From positions 1-20,167 of the forward strand of contig HF996801.1 in the NCBI GenBank assembly GCA_000432575.1: a DNA stretch of 20,167 nt, given 5' to 3'. A program made the translations under genes and the position numbers. A model generated the notes under the pieces. That model had not been told where the DNA came from. It made no database searches and saw only the letters and a list, made by a program, of their open reading frames with translations. Below are positions 1 through 6,011 of this stretch, one piece after another. Every line of letters starts with the position of its first letter. Position 1 is the stretch's first letter. This DNA is from Clostridium sp. CAG:762. GTDB lineage: Bacteria > Bacillota_I > Bacilli_A > RF39 > UBA660.

Positions 1-149
1 GCAACCACAAAGACACAAAATATAAAGATTTAAAGGAAAGGGAATATATTTGTAAAAGTTGTAATTCAGTTATAGATAGAGATTTAAATGCCAGCATCAA
101 CATCATGTTTGAAGGATTAAAATTATATATAAAAGACAATTTTGCATAA
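1..149 (+). CDS. tnpB: TnpB (IS200/IS605 family) C-terminal fragment, partial at window start
   Basis: Reading from base 3, 48 codons are open to a TAA at 147-149. The peptide contains Y-I-C-K-S-C followed by IDRDLNASINI. This is the last CxxC of the TnpB zinc ribbon and the RuvC-III block (D-R-D-x-N-A), whose aspartate belongs to the nuclease active site of TnpB, the RNA-guided endonuclease of IS200/IS605-type elements. Only the C-terminus is visible, so whether the rest is intact, and whether a TnpA transposase accompanies it, cannot be told. It lies about 210 bp upstream of parC in the same direction. Family assignment is secure from this motif; completeness is unknown. Confidence 0.85.
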   Translation, partial: NHKDTKYKDLKEREYICKSCNSVIDRDLNASINIMFEGLKLYIKDNFA

Positions 150-168
150 AACAAAACTAAAGAACTAA

Positions 169-182
169 AACAGCATAGCAAA
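169..182 (+). repeat. intergenic motif AACAGCRTAGYAAA, copy 1
   Basis: Reads AACAGCATAGCAAA, 19 nt after the tnpB stop. An A-rich stretch follows and then the hairpin at 200-218. On the minus strand this is hairpin, T-tract, then TTTGCTATGCTGTT, the same order as at the other two copies (9262-9275 and 15729-15742). The wider run at 167-181 (AAAACAGCATAGCAA) matches the anti-repeat of S. pyogenes tracrRNA as I remember that sequence. Confidence 0.6.
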
Positions 183-199
183 AGTAAAAAACAAAAAAA

Positions 200-218
200 T
201 TCGGCAGCACCTGTCGAA
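200..218. other. hairpin in the TnpB right-end region
   Basis: Eight-pair stem TTCGGCAG / CTGTCGAA with a CAC loop and one G-U pair. On the plus strand it could be a stem of the omega-RNA scaffold. On the minus strand it is followed directly by a T-rich run (complement of 185-200) and so looks like an intrinsic terminator, although no minus-strand gene leads into it. Its role is unresolved. Confidence 0.5.
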
Positions 219-327
219 AACATCTACTATGAAGAAGATTACCCAATCTCTTTATATGTAGATAACGCATCTCCGCGAGGAGATGTAAATAAAAAATGTA
301 AAGTATCTTTAAAATATTAGTTTTTTT

Positions 328-336
328 TGGTATAAT
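328..336 (+). promoter_or_regulatory. extended -10 promoter of parC
   Basis: TGGTATAAT is a perfect TATAAT (331-336) with the TGn extension. The -35 position has nothing better than TTTAAA at 308-313, so the extended -10 would carry the promoter. Predicted start near 343 gives a leader of only about 15 nt before the ATG at 358, with GGTG at 349-352 as ribosome binding site. It lies just outside or at the very edge of the TnpB element. Confidence 0.65.
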
Positions 337-357
337 GTTAATAGGTATGGTGAAAAA

Positions 358-2871
358 ATGGAAAATATAATACAAAAAATATACGATTATACATTAGAAG
401 AAATCATGGGAGATAGATTTGGCAGATACTCTAAATATATAATTCAAGATAGAGCCATCCCTGATGTTAGAGATGGATTGAAGCCAGTACAAAGAAGAAT
501 TCTATATGCCATGTATAGAACAAAAAAAACATATGATAAAGACTACTATAAAAGTGCGTCAACGGTCGGAGAAGTGATTGGTAAATATCATCCGCACGGA
601 GACTCGTCAATTTATGAAGCAATGGTTAGAATGAGTCAACCATGGAAAATGCGTATTCCACATATTGATATGCATGGTAACAATGGTTCTATCGATGGTG
701 ATGGAGCTGCAGCAATGCGTTACACTGAAGCAAGATTATCTAAATTAAGTGGCGAGTTACTACGTGATATTGATAAAAATACAATTGCCTTTGCCCCAAA
801 TTTTGATGATAAAGAATTAGAACCAACTGTTTTGCCAGCAAGATATCCTAATCTTCTTGTCAATGGAGCTATGGGCATTTCAGCAGGATATGCAACAAAT
901 ATTCCGCCACATAATTTAGGAGAAGTAATTGATGCAACAATATATCGCATAGATAATCCTAATTGTCGATTAGAAACAATTATGAATATTGTAAAAGGAC
1001 CCGATTTTCCTACTGGAGGTATTATTGAAGGTATTGATGGTATTAGAAGTGCCTACGAAACAGGAAAAGGTAAAATTGTAGTCAAAGCCAGAACTAAAAT
1101 TGAAAAAAACAAAATAATTGTTACAGAAATACCTTATGATGTATTTAAAATTAATATTGTAAGAAAAATTGATGAAATAAGAATTGATAAAAAAATAGAT
1201 GGCATTGTTGAAGTTCGCGATGAAACAGATAAAGATGGCTTACAAATAACCATTGAACTAAAAAAAGACGTTAACCCTGAACTTATTTTAGCATATCTAT
1301 TTAAAAACACCGAACTTCAAACAACATATAATTTTAATATGCTAGCTATAGTAGATAGAAGACCTCAGCTATTTGGCATCCTGGGTATCCTTGATGCCTA
1401 CATCAGACACCAAAAAGAAATAGTATATAAAAGAAGCGAATTTGATTTAGCTCATGCTAAAGCTAGATATCACATTGTAGAAGGATTAATAAAAGCAGTA
1501 TCTATTTTAGATGAAGTTATTAAAACTATAAGAGCTAGTAAAAATAAAACCGATTCTAAAGAAAATTTAATGATTAAGTTTGGCTTTACCGAAGAACAAG
1601 CCGAGGCCATCGTAACCTTACAGTTGTATAGATTAAGTAATACCGATATTGTATTACTTGAAGAAGAGCAAGCAAATCTAACAAAAATAATTAATTACCT
1701 AGAAGAAATAATTAAAGATGAAGGTAAATTAATGAGCGTAATTAAAGAAGAATTAAGACGAATAAAAAAAGAATATGCCCTTCCAAGATTGACAGAAATA
1801 AAAGAAAGAGTAGAAGAAATTAAAATAGACAACACATTGATGTTACCAAAAGAAGATGTTTACGTTGTTTTAACTAACCAAGGCTATATTAAAAGAGTAT
1901 CATCTCGTGGCTATTTATCCAATAATGGTGAAGACACTCAACTTAAAGAAAATGATTATGTTATAGGAATATATAACATTAACACCTTAGATACAATCTT
2001 ATTATTTACAAATTTTGGTAATTATCTCTATATACCAGTGTATGAAATTCCTGATGCAAAATGGAAAGATCTAGGCAAACACGTAAGCAACATTATCCCA
2101 CTTGGCAGTGAAGAAAAAGTTATCAAAGGCATGCCCGTATACGATTTTAATGCATCTATATATATCACCTCATTCAGTAAAAATGGTATGATAAAAAGGA
2201 CAAAATTAAATGAATTTAAAGTTCAAAGATATTCTAAACCAATAAATATGATGAAGTTAAAAGACAATGACGAAGTTGTTAATGTATCTTATGATAATAA
2301 AGAAAACATTTTTATAGCAACCAAAAATGGATATGGCCTATGGTATAAAACAAATGAAGTATCTCCAGTAGGTATCAAAGCAGCAGGAGTAAAATCAATT
2401 AATCTTAAAAATGACATAGTTGTAAGTGGAGAACTGTTTGATAACACAACTTATATTTCAATAATTACTGATAAAGGCACTGCAAAAAGATTAAAGTTTG
2501 AAGAATTAGAGCAGGGAACAAGAGCAAACCGTGGAACCCTACTAATGAAAGAAATTAAAAGCAATCCTAGTAAAATTATAAATGTCTATCTTCTTTCAGG
2601 TAAAGAAAACCTTGGCATAGTTACAGACAATTATATCAAATACATTAAAATAAATGATATTGCTATCATGGATCGCCTCAGCAATGGCAGTTACATTGTA
2701 AAAGATAAAATAAACACCACCTTCAAAGTGTGTAATCTAATAACCAAAGACAATTTTAATAAAAAAGAAGACAAAGATTTAGAAGAACCACAAAAAGAAG
2801 TTTCACTCGAAGAAGTGGATAGCAAAATGTTAACTATTGATGGTATATTAAAAAATGTAAATAAAAAATAA
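358..2871 (+). CDS. parC: DNA topoisomerase IV subunit A
   Basis: Breakage-reunion subunit of topoisomerase IV, which with ParE decatenates daughter chromosomes and relaxes supercoils. The 837-residue protein starts with the classical winged-helix region. The quinolone-resistance-determining segment (HPHGDSSIYE, residues 78-87) keeps Ser83 and Glu87, the sensitive state by family comparison. AAMRYTEARL places the DNA-linking tyrosine at residue 122. The C-terminal beta-propeller half has only a degenerate GyrA-box-like segment (EQGTRANRGT) instead of the canonical QRRGGKG-type box, which argues for ParC over GyrA. An acidic tail follows. The partner gene parE normally sits directly upstream in Bacillota; here a TnpB element is there instead, and parE, if adjacent, lies outside the window. 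The CPBP gene follows after 18 nt. Confidence 0.95.
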   Translation: MENIIQKIYDYTLEEIMGDRFGRYSKYIIQDRAIPDVRDGLKPVQRRILYAMYRTKKTYDKDYYKSASTVGEVIGKYHPHGDSSIYEAMVRMSQPWKMRIPHIDMHGNNGSIDGDGAAAMRYTEARLSKLSGELLRDIDKNTIAFAPNFDDKELEPTVLPARYPNLLVNGAMGISAGYATNIPPHNLGEVIDATIYRIDNPNCRLETIMNIVKGPDFPTGGIIEGIDGIRSAYETGKGKIVVKARTKIEKNKIIVTEIPYDVFKINIVRKIDEIRIDKKIDGIVEVRDETDKDGLQITIELKKDVNPELILAYLFKNTELQTTYNFNMLAIVDRRPQLFGILGILDAYIRHQKEIVYKRSEFDLAHAKARYHIVEGLIKAVSILDEVIKTIRASKNKTDSKENLMIKFGFTEEQAEAIVTLQLYRLSNTDIVLLEEEQANLTKIINYLEEIIKDEGKLMSVIKEELRRIKKEYALPRLTEIKERVEEIKIDNTLMLPKEDVYVVLTNQGYIKRVSSRGYLSNNGEDTQLKENDYVIGIYNINTLDTILLFTNFGNYLYIPVYEIPDAKWKDLGKHVSNIIPLGSEEKVIKGMPVYDFNASIYITSFSKNGMIKRTKLNEFKVQRYSKPINMMKLKDNDEVVNVSYDNKENIFIATKNGYGLWYKTNEVSPVGIKAAGVKSINLKNDIVVSGELFDNTTYISIITDKGTAKRLKFEELEQGTRANRGTLLMKEIKSNPSKIINVYLLSGKENLGIVTDNYIKYIKINDIAIMDRLSNGSYIVKDKINTTFKVCNLITKDNFNKKEDKDLEEPQKEVSLEEVDSKMLTIDGILKNVNKK

Positions 2872-2889
2872 ATACAATATGAGGGTATT

Positions 2890-3606
2890 ATGAATTATTT
2901 AAAACAATTATTATCAAGTTTAAAATGTTTAGTTTATATTTTAATTGAAATGGGGCTGGTATTTTTAATAACATTCCTTTATGCATGTTATAACCAAGAA
3001 AGACTAGAATACTATATTATCCATCACGTAAGTATTATTAGCATTGTAATTAATATTATTCTAATCGTTTTCCTAATAAAAAAATACCACATCAAAATAA
3101 ATTCACCCAGCTTAAAAAAGAACTACCCATATATCTATTTTGCCGTCTCATTTACAGTATTCTTTAACTTACTTACTATTTTAAATGGCAAAGCTATTTC
3201 AAACAAATATAACATTTATATCCTAATTATTTCAACCTGCATAATAGGTCCAATATTAGAAGAAATTATATTTAGAAAATTATTATGTGATAGCCTCAAT
3301 AAATTTAATAACAAAAAAAGTACAATATTAATTAGTAGCCTTATTTTTTCGGTCATACACCTTGATTTAATCAAATCTTTATATGCATTCATTGTAGGCT
3401 TAGTATATGGCACATTATACCAAAAAAACAAAAACATAATAGACTCGATTGTTGCCCATACAGCCTCAAACCTAATTGTGATACTAATTCATAATTTTGA
3501 TAAAACAACTTTTATCTTAAGCATCTTCTGTATGTTAATAAGTATAAGTACAATATTAATATCAAACACATCCACCAAAAAAACTTGCAAAATTATGAGT
3601 TCATGA
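2890..3606 (+). CDS. CPBP family intramembrane glutamic endopeptidase
   Basis: Multi-spanning membrane protein of 238 residues with the three conserved CPBP (Abi/CAAX-processing) motifs in order: EExxxR at 124-129 (EEIIFR), FxxxH at 153-157 and HxxxN at 190-194. The glutamates and histidines form the intramembrane protease site in this family. Bacterial members process or are linked to bacteriocin immunity, signalling or envelope proteins; the substrate here cannot be inferred. A GAGGG ribosome binding site at 2881-2885 supports the ATG. It follows parC by 18 nt without a terminator, so it is probably cotranscribed. It ends with TGA, and the promoter of the next gene lies inside its last codons. 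Confidence 0.85.
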   Translation: MNYLKQLLSSLKCLVYILIEMGLVFLITFLYACYNQERLEYYIIHHVSIISIVINIILIVFLIKKYHIKINSPSLKKNYPYIYFAVSFTVFFNLLTILNGKAISNKYNIYILIISTCIIGPILEEIIFRKLLCDSLNKFNNKKSTILISSLIFSVIHLDLIKSLYAFIVGLVYGTLYQKNKNIIDSIVAHTASNLIVILIHNFDKTTFILSIFCMLISISTILISNTSTKKTCKIMSS

Positions 3607-3612
3607 TATAAT
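3585..3612 (+). promoter_or_regulatory. promoter of the lipoprotein gene
   Basis: TTGCAA (3585-3590), 16-bp spacer, TATAAT (3607-3612) with TGn extension at 3604-3606. It overlaps the 3' end and stop codon of the CPBP gene. Predicted leader is about 22 nt, and an AAGGAG-type ribosome binding site precedes the ATG at 3641. Confidence 0.75.
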
Positions 3613-3640
3613 TATTATTACAAAATAAAAGGAGTGTATC

Positions 3641-4099
3641 ATGAAAAAAATATTAGTAATAATATTTACCTGCATGTTTTTATGTGGCTGTGAAAACAAA
3701 GAAGCATATAAAGAACAATATATCAACTATAAAAAACAATTATTTTCCTCAAATATGTTCACAAATGATGAAAATCTACCATTAAAAATCAACATTAATT
3801 TAAAAAAAGAAAAATCATTCATTAATTACAATATTATTCTAAGTGCTGCCCAAGAAGACTTAAACGAAATGCAAGTCTTAGTTGTTCATAATCAAATAAC
3901 TAATGAAGTATATCCATCGCTTGGCATATTTAATGAAAAAGGTACTTTGAGGTCAAATGATAATTCCAAATTAGAATTAAATGGCTCCTTTGAAAGCAAC
4001 CAAGATATCGAAGAAGTTGTAGTTAATTTTAAATTTGTAATCAAGTATACTGATAACGAAGGAATAAAAAAAATTATTTATTATAAAACGACAAAATAA
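3641..4099 (+). CDS. putative lipoprotein, function unknown
   Basis: Protein of 152 residues with a short lipoprotein signal: MKK start, hydrophobic stretch, then LCGC with the lipid-accepting cysteine at position 17. The mature part is hydrophilic, rich in Lys, Asn and Glu, and alternates polar and hydrophobic residues in its second half, suggesting a small beta-sandwich-like domain. I do not recognise a family. It should be anchored on the outer face of the cytoplasmic membrane. It has its own promoter and ribosome binding site. The Cse60-like gene begins 36 nt downstream with no convincing terminator between them, so partial cotranscription is possible. Confidence 0.75.
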   Translation: MKKILVIIFTCMFLCGCENKEAYKEQYINYKKQLFSSNMFTNDENLPLKININLKKEKSFINYNIILSAAQEDLNEMQVLVVHNQITNEVYPSLGIFNEKGTLRSNDNSKLELNGSFESNQDIEEVVVNFKFVIKYTDNEGIKKIIYYKTTK

Positions 4100-4135
4100 T
4101 TATTAATCATATTTTATTATTAATATGGTGATAAA

Positions 4136-4303
4136 ATGAAAGTAAAAGTATTTGATGAATCACATGAGAAAGATTTAGAAGAAAGCATTAATAATTTTCT
4201 AAAAGAAGAAATCGAGGTCATTGATATAAAATTTGATGTCAGTGCTTCCGTTTTCGGTGAAGAACAAATATATTGCTTCTCAGCTCTTGTGATGTATAAA
4301 TAG
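4136..4303 (+). CDS. Cse60-like small sporulation protein
   Basis: A 55-residue protein beginning MKVKVFDESHEKDLEE and ending in QIYCFSALVMYK, with a VIDIKF segment in the middle. The length and these blocks match my recollection of the Spore_Cse60 family, made in Bacilli under the mother-cell factor SigmaE and of unknown biochemical function. GGTGAT stands just before the ATG as ribosome binding site. The flippase gene starts 18 nt after its stop, so the two are probably translated from one message. If the assignment is right, this and ylbJ suggest the organism sporulates or descends from a spore former. The alternative is an uncharacterised small alpha/beta protein. Confidence 0.72.
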   Translation: MKVKVFDESHEKDLEESINNFLKEEIEVIDIKFDVSASVFGEEQIYCFSALVMYK

Positions 4304-4321
4304 TAAGGAAGTGTTTTAAGC

Positions 4322-5851
4322 GTGCGTACAAAAAAAATAGCATTAAATATGTTTTTTGACATTATGCCATATCTTTTAATCGGGGTAGTAGGATTAATCA
4401 AAGTAAATTATCTTATTAAATATATTGGCGATGTAGGAAATGGTTACTACCAATTCATTACCCAGTTAATTTCCTACGTCTTTCTAGCCCAAGCGGGTTT
4501 TTCCGAAGCTGTTACCTATAGCCTATACAAACCCTTTGCAGAAAAGAATAAAAATGATGTTAATCGAATTTATTCAGGAGCAAGATATATTTACAAGATA
4601 ATCGGCTCAATTATCTTAGGAATAATCTTCTTAGTAAGTTTAGGTCTATTCATTTACTACAATAATGACCCTTATCGCAACTCAGCACTAATATGCTTTA
4701 TTGTCATATCAACTTCATATCTAATAGCCTATTTTGGGAAAACTCAAACTTACGGAGCCGTCCTTATGGCAAATCAAGAAAAATATATCCACTCCATTGT
4801 CAACAACTTTATGAAACTTCTATGTGATATCCTAACAATATTTGTTATTGTTAAATTTAGAAGCCTTGAATCAATAGCTATTTTAATCTTAATAATTAAA
4901 ATAATCGAAGAAATAGTCATGCGCATCGTTGTTAAAAAAAGATATAACTGGTTAGAAGAAGTAAGCAATAGAAATACATCCATGGCCAAAATGACTAAAG
5001 ACCTCATTTGGTCCCAAGTGGGCTACTTAGTTTTGAACAATGTTGATGCTGTTTTAATTATGTTTTTTATAGGACCAGTCGCAGTTAGCATATATACATC
5101 ATACAACTTCATATTACGATACCTAGAAGAAATAACATCACGTGTCAACTGGGCATCAGTATCATCATTTGGTAATGTCTTTGCCAAAAAAGAGGCCAAA
5201 AGAGCCTATAGCTTATTTAAAGAATTACAAGCCTTATTTATAATTATATCAATATCAACATGTTTAACATTTGCTATTGGTATTAGAAGTTTCATCATGG
5301 TATGGATTAAAGATATCAATTATATATTAAGTTACAAAACAGTATTCTTATTCACAATGAGTCTATTTATGATAGTCATATATTATCCACTTCTATCTAT
5401 TATTGATGCCAACGGATTATTCAAAGATAACAAAAAGCACACTTTATTATGTGCCCTAACAAACGTCGTATTATCAATTATCTTAATCCAATTTTATAAA
5501 ATAGATGGTGTATTAATAGGAACCATAATCGCCTTTGTATTAAACATCTTCCTCAAATGCCGTTTATTAAAAACAAAAATATTCAAAAACATTAGCCTTC
5601 TTAAATTTCTATCCCCATATATCCTTGCTACATTAGCCTTTGTCATATTAGGATATCTTGTAATGTATATAGAACCATATTTATTATTTAATATAAATAA
5701 TATCTTTATATGCATCGTAGTTTTAGGACTAATCTTTATCTTCACAACAACCCTAACATTTACCATTATGTATATGATTAGTCCATACGTTGTTAACCTA
5801 GTAGAAAGATTAAAAAACCTAATCAAACATCCTAAAATAAGTAATAAATAA
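4322..5851 (+). CDS. oligosaccharide flippase (Wzx/MOP superfamily)
   Basis: Integral membrane protein of 509 residues made almost wholly of hydrophobic segments, about a dozen or more helices. The N-terminal region includes the YIGDVGNGYYQFITQLISY block typical of Wzx-like polysaccharide flippases of the MOP superfamily, which move lipid-linked saccharides across the cytoplasmic membrane. The start is a GTG preceded by AAGGAAG at 4305-4311 with ordinary spacing. No glycosyltransferases or polymerase genes surround it, unusual for a Wzx; its neighbour is the Cse60-like sporulation gene. The substrate is unknown; a spore-envelope or cell-wall role in the manner of SpoVB is conceivable, but that is inference. 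Confidence 0.8.
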   Translation: MRTKKIALNMFFDIMPYLLIGVVGLIKVNYLIKYIGDVGNGYYQFITQLISYVFLAQAGFSEAVTYSLYKPFAEKNKNDVNRIYSGARYIYKIIGSIILGIIFLVSLGLFIYYNNDPYRNSALICFIVISTSYLIAYFGKTQTYGAVLMANQEKYIHSIVNNFMKLLCDILTIFVIVKFRSLESIAILILIIKIIEEIVMRIVVKKRYNWLEEVSNRNTSMAKMTKDLIWSQVGYLVLNNVDAVLIMFFIGPVAVSIYTSYNFILRYLEEITSRVNWASVSSFGNVFAKKEAKRAYSLFKELQALFIIISISTCLTFAIGIRSFIMVWIKDINYILSYKTVFLFTMSLFMIVIYYPLLSIIDANGLFKDNKKHTLLCALTNVVLSIILIQFYKIDGVLIGTIIAFVLNIFLKCRLLKTKIFKNISLLKFLSPYILATLAFVILGYLVMYIEPYLLFNINNIFICIVVLGLIFIFTTTLTFTIMYMISPYVVNLVERLKNLIKHPKISNK

Positions 5852-5867
5852 AATAACAAAAATTTAC

Positions 5868-5907
5868 AAAAATATATGTCAAATATACTTGATATATATT
5901 TTTTTTT
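5868..5907 (+). terminator. A+T-only-like terminator hairpin / palindrome overlapping the lon -35
   Basis: Arms 5868-5882 and 5889-5903 form a 15-pair stem with one G-U pair and a 6-nt loop (5883-5888), followed by more T residues to 5907. It begins 16 nt after the flippase stop and can act as its terminator. The same 3' arm contains the TTGATA -35 of the lon promoter, so as duplex DNA it is also a palindrome centred just upstream of that hexamer and could be an operator. The two roles are not exclusive. Confidence 0.55.
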
Positions 5908-5916
5908 ATGTATAAT
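5889..5916 (+). promoter_or_regulatory. promoter of lon
   Basis: TTGATA (5889-5894), 16-bp spacer rich in T, TATAAT (5911-5916). Predicted start is near 5923, giving an unusually long leader of about 89 nt for this window. No CIRCE inverted repeat or CtsR direct repeat is visible around it. Confidence 0.75.
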
Positions 5917-5930
5917 AAATAGACAAGTGA

Positions 5931-5975
5931 AGGAGGTAATTACTAAAATATTAATTATTTGAGTTATTATCTCCT
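5931..5975 (+). promoter_or_regulatory. 45-nt leader hairpin with sequestered orphan Shine-Dalgarno sequence
   Basis: Two 20-nt arms (5931-5950 and 5956-5975) around a 5-nt loop TTAAT. Eighteen of 20 positions pair, including one G-U; the mismatches are 5941 with 5965 and 5945 with 5961. The left arm starts with AGGAGGTAAT, preceded by GA, a near-perfect Shine-Dalgarno sequence with no start codon at a usable distance. The structure starts about 8 nt after the predicted lon transcript start. It may be an mRNA-stabilising element, an attenuator (a U-rich stretch follows at 5976-5987), a thermosensor or a protein-binding palindrome. Confidence 0.6.
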
Positions 5976-6011
5976 ATTTTCATTTTCATATAGATTCGAG
6001 GTGCATCAAGA

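Larger units (their letters stand above)
150..320 (+). mobile_element. probable right end / omega-RNA region of the TnpB element
   Basis: Non-coding DNA between the tnpB stop and the parC promoter. It holds two hairpins: arms at 200-207 and 211-218 (TTCGGCAG / CTGTCGAA, 3-nt loop, one G-U pair) and a perfect 7-bp stem at 268-274 and 279-285 (CATCTCC / GGAGATG, GCGA loop). TnpB elements normally carry their guide-RNA scaffold across the 3' end of tnpB and the element's right end, with a subterminal hairpin close to the cleavage site. The second hairpin fits that place, so the boundary is probably within roughly 285-325. The exact end is not visible to me. The stretch also carries copy 1 of the intergenic AACAGCRTAGYAAA motif. 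Confidence 0.45.

Noticed and set aside
160..220. A complete tracrRNA or CRISPR locus
   Set aside because: Only a 15-base match to an anti-repeat core. No repeat-spacer array, no cas gene, no matching lower stem and no plus-strand terminator, so it is kept as a finding and not annotated as ncRNA.
157..375. Open frame on the minus strand across the tnpB-parC gap
   Set aside because: It runs into parC and through both hairpins, has no ribosome binding site or recognisable family, and its composition is what A+T-rich non-coding DNA gives.
358..2871. GyrA instead of ParC
   Set aside because: The C-terminal domain lacks a proper GyrA box, and the N-terminal blocks (IMGDRFGRYSKYIIQDRA, DGLKPVQRRILYAMY) fit Gram-positive ParC better.
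4101..4125. TATTAAT / ATTAATA inverted repeat after the lipoprotein gene as a terminator
   Set aside because: Seven A-T pairs with an 11-nt loop and no T-run; expected by chance in such A+T-rich sequence.
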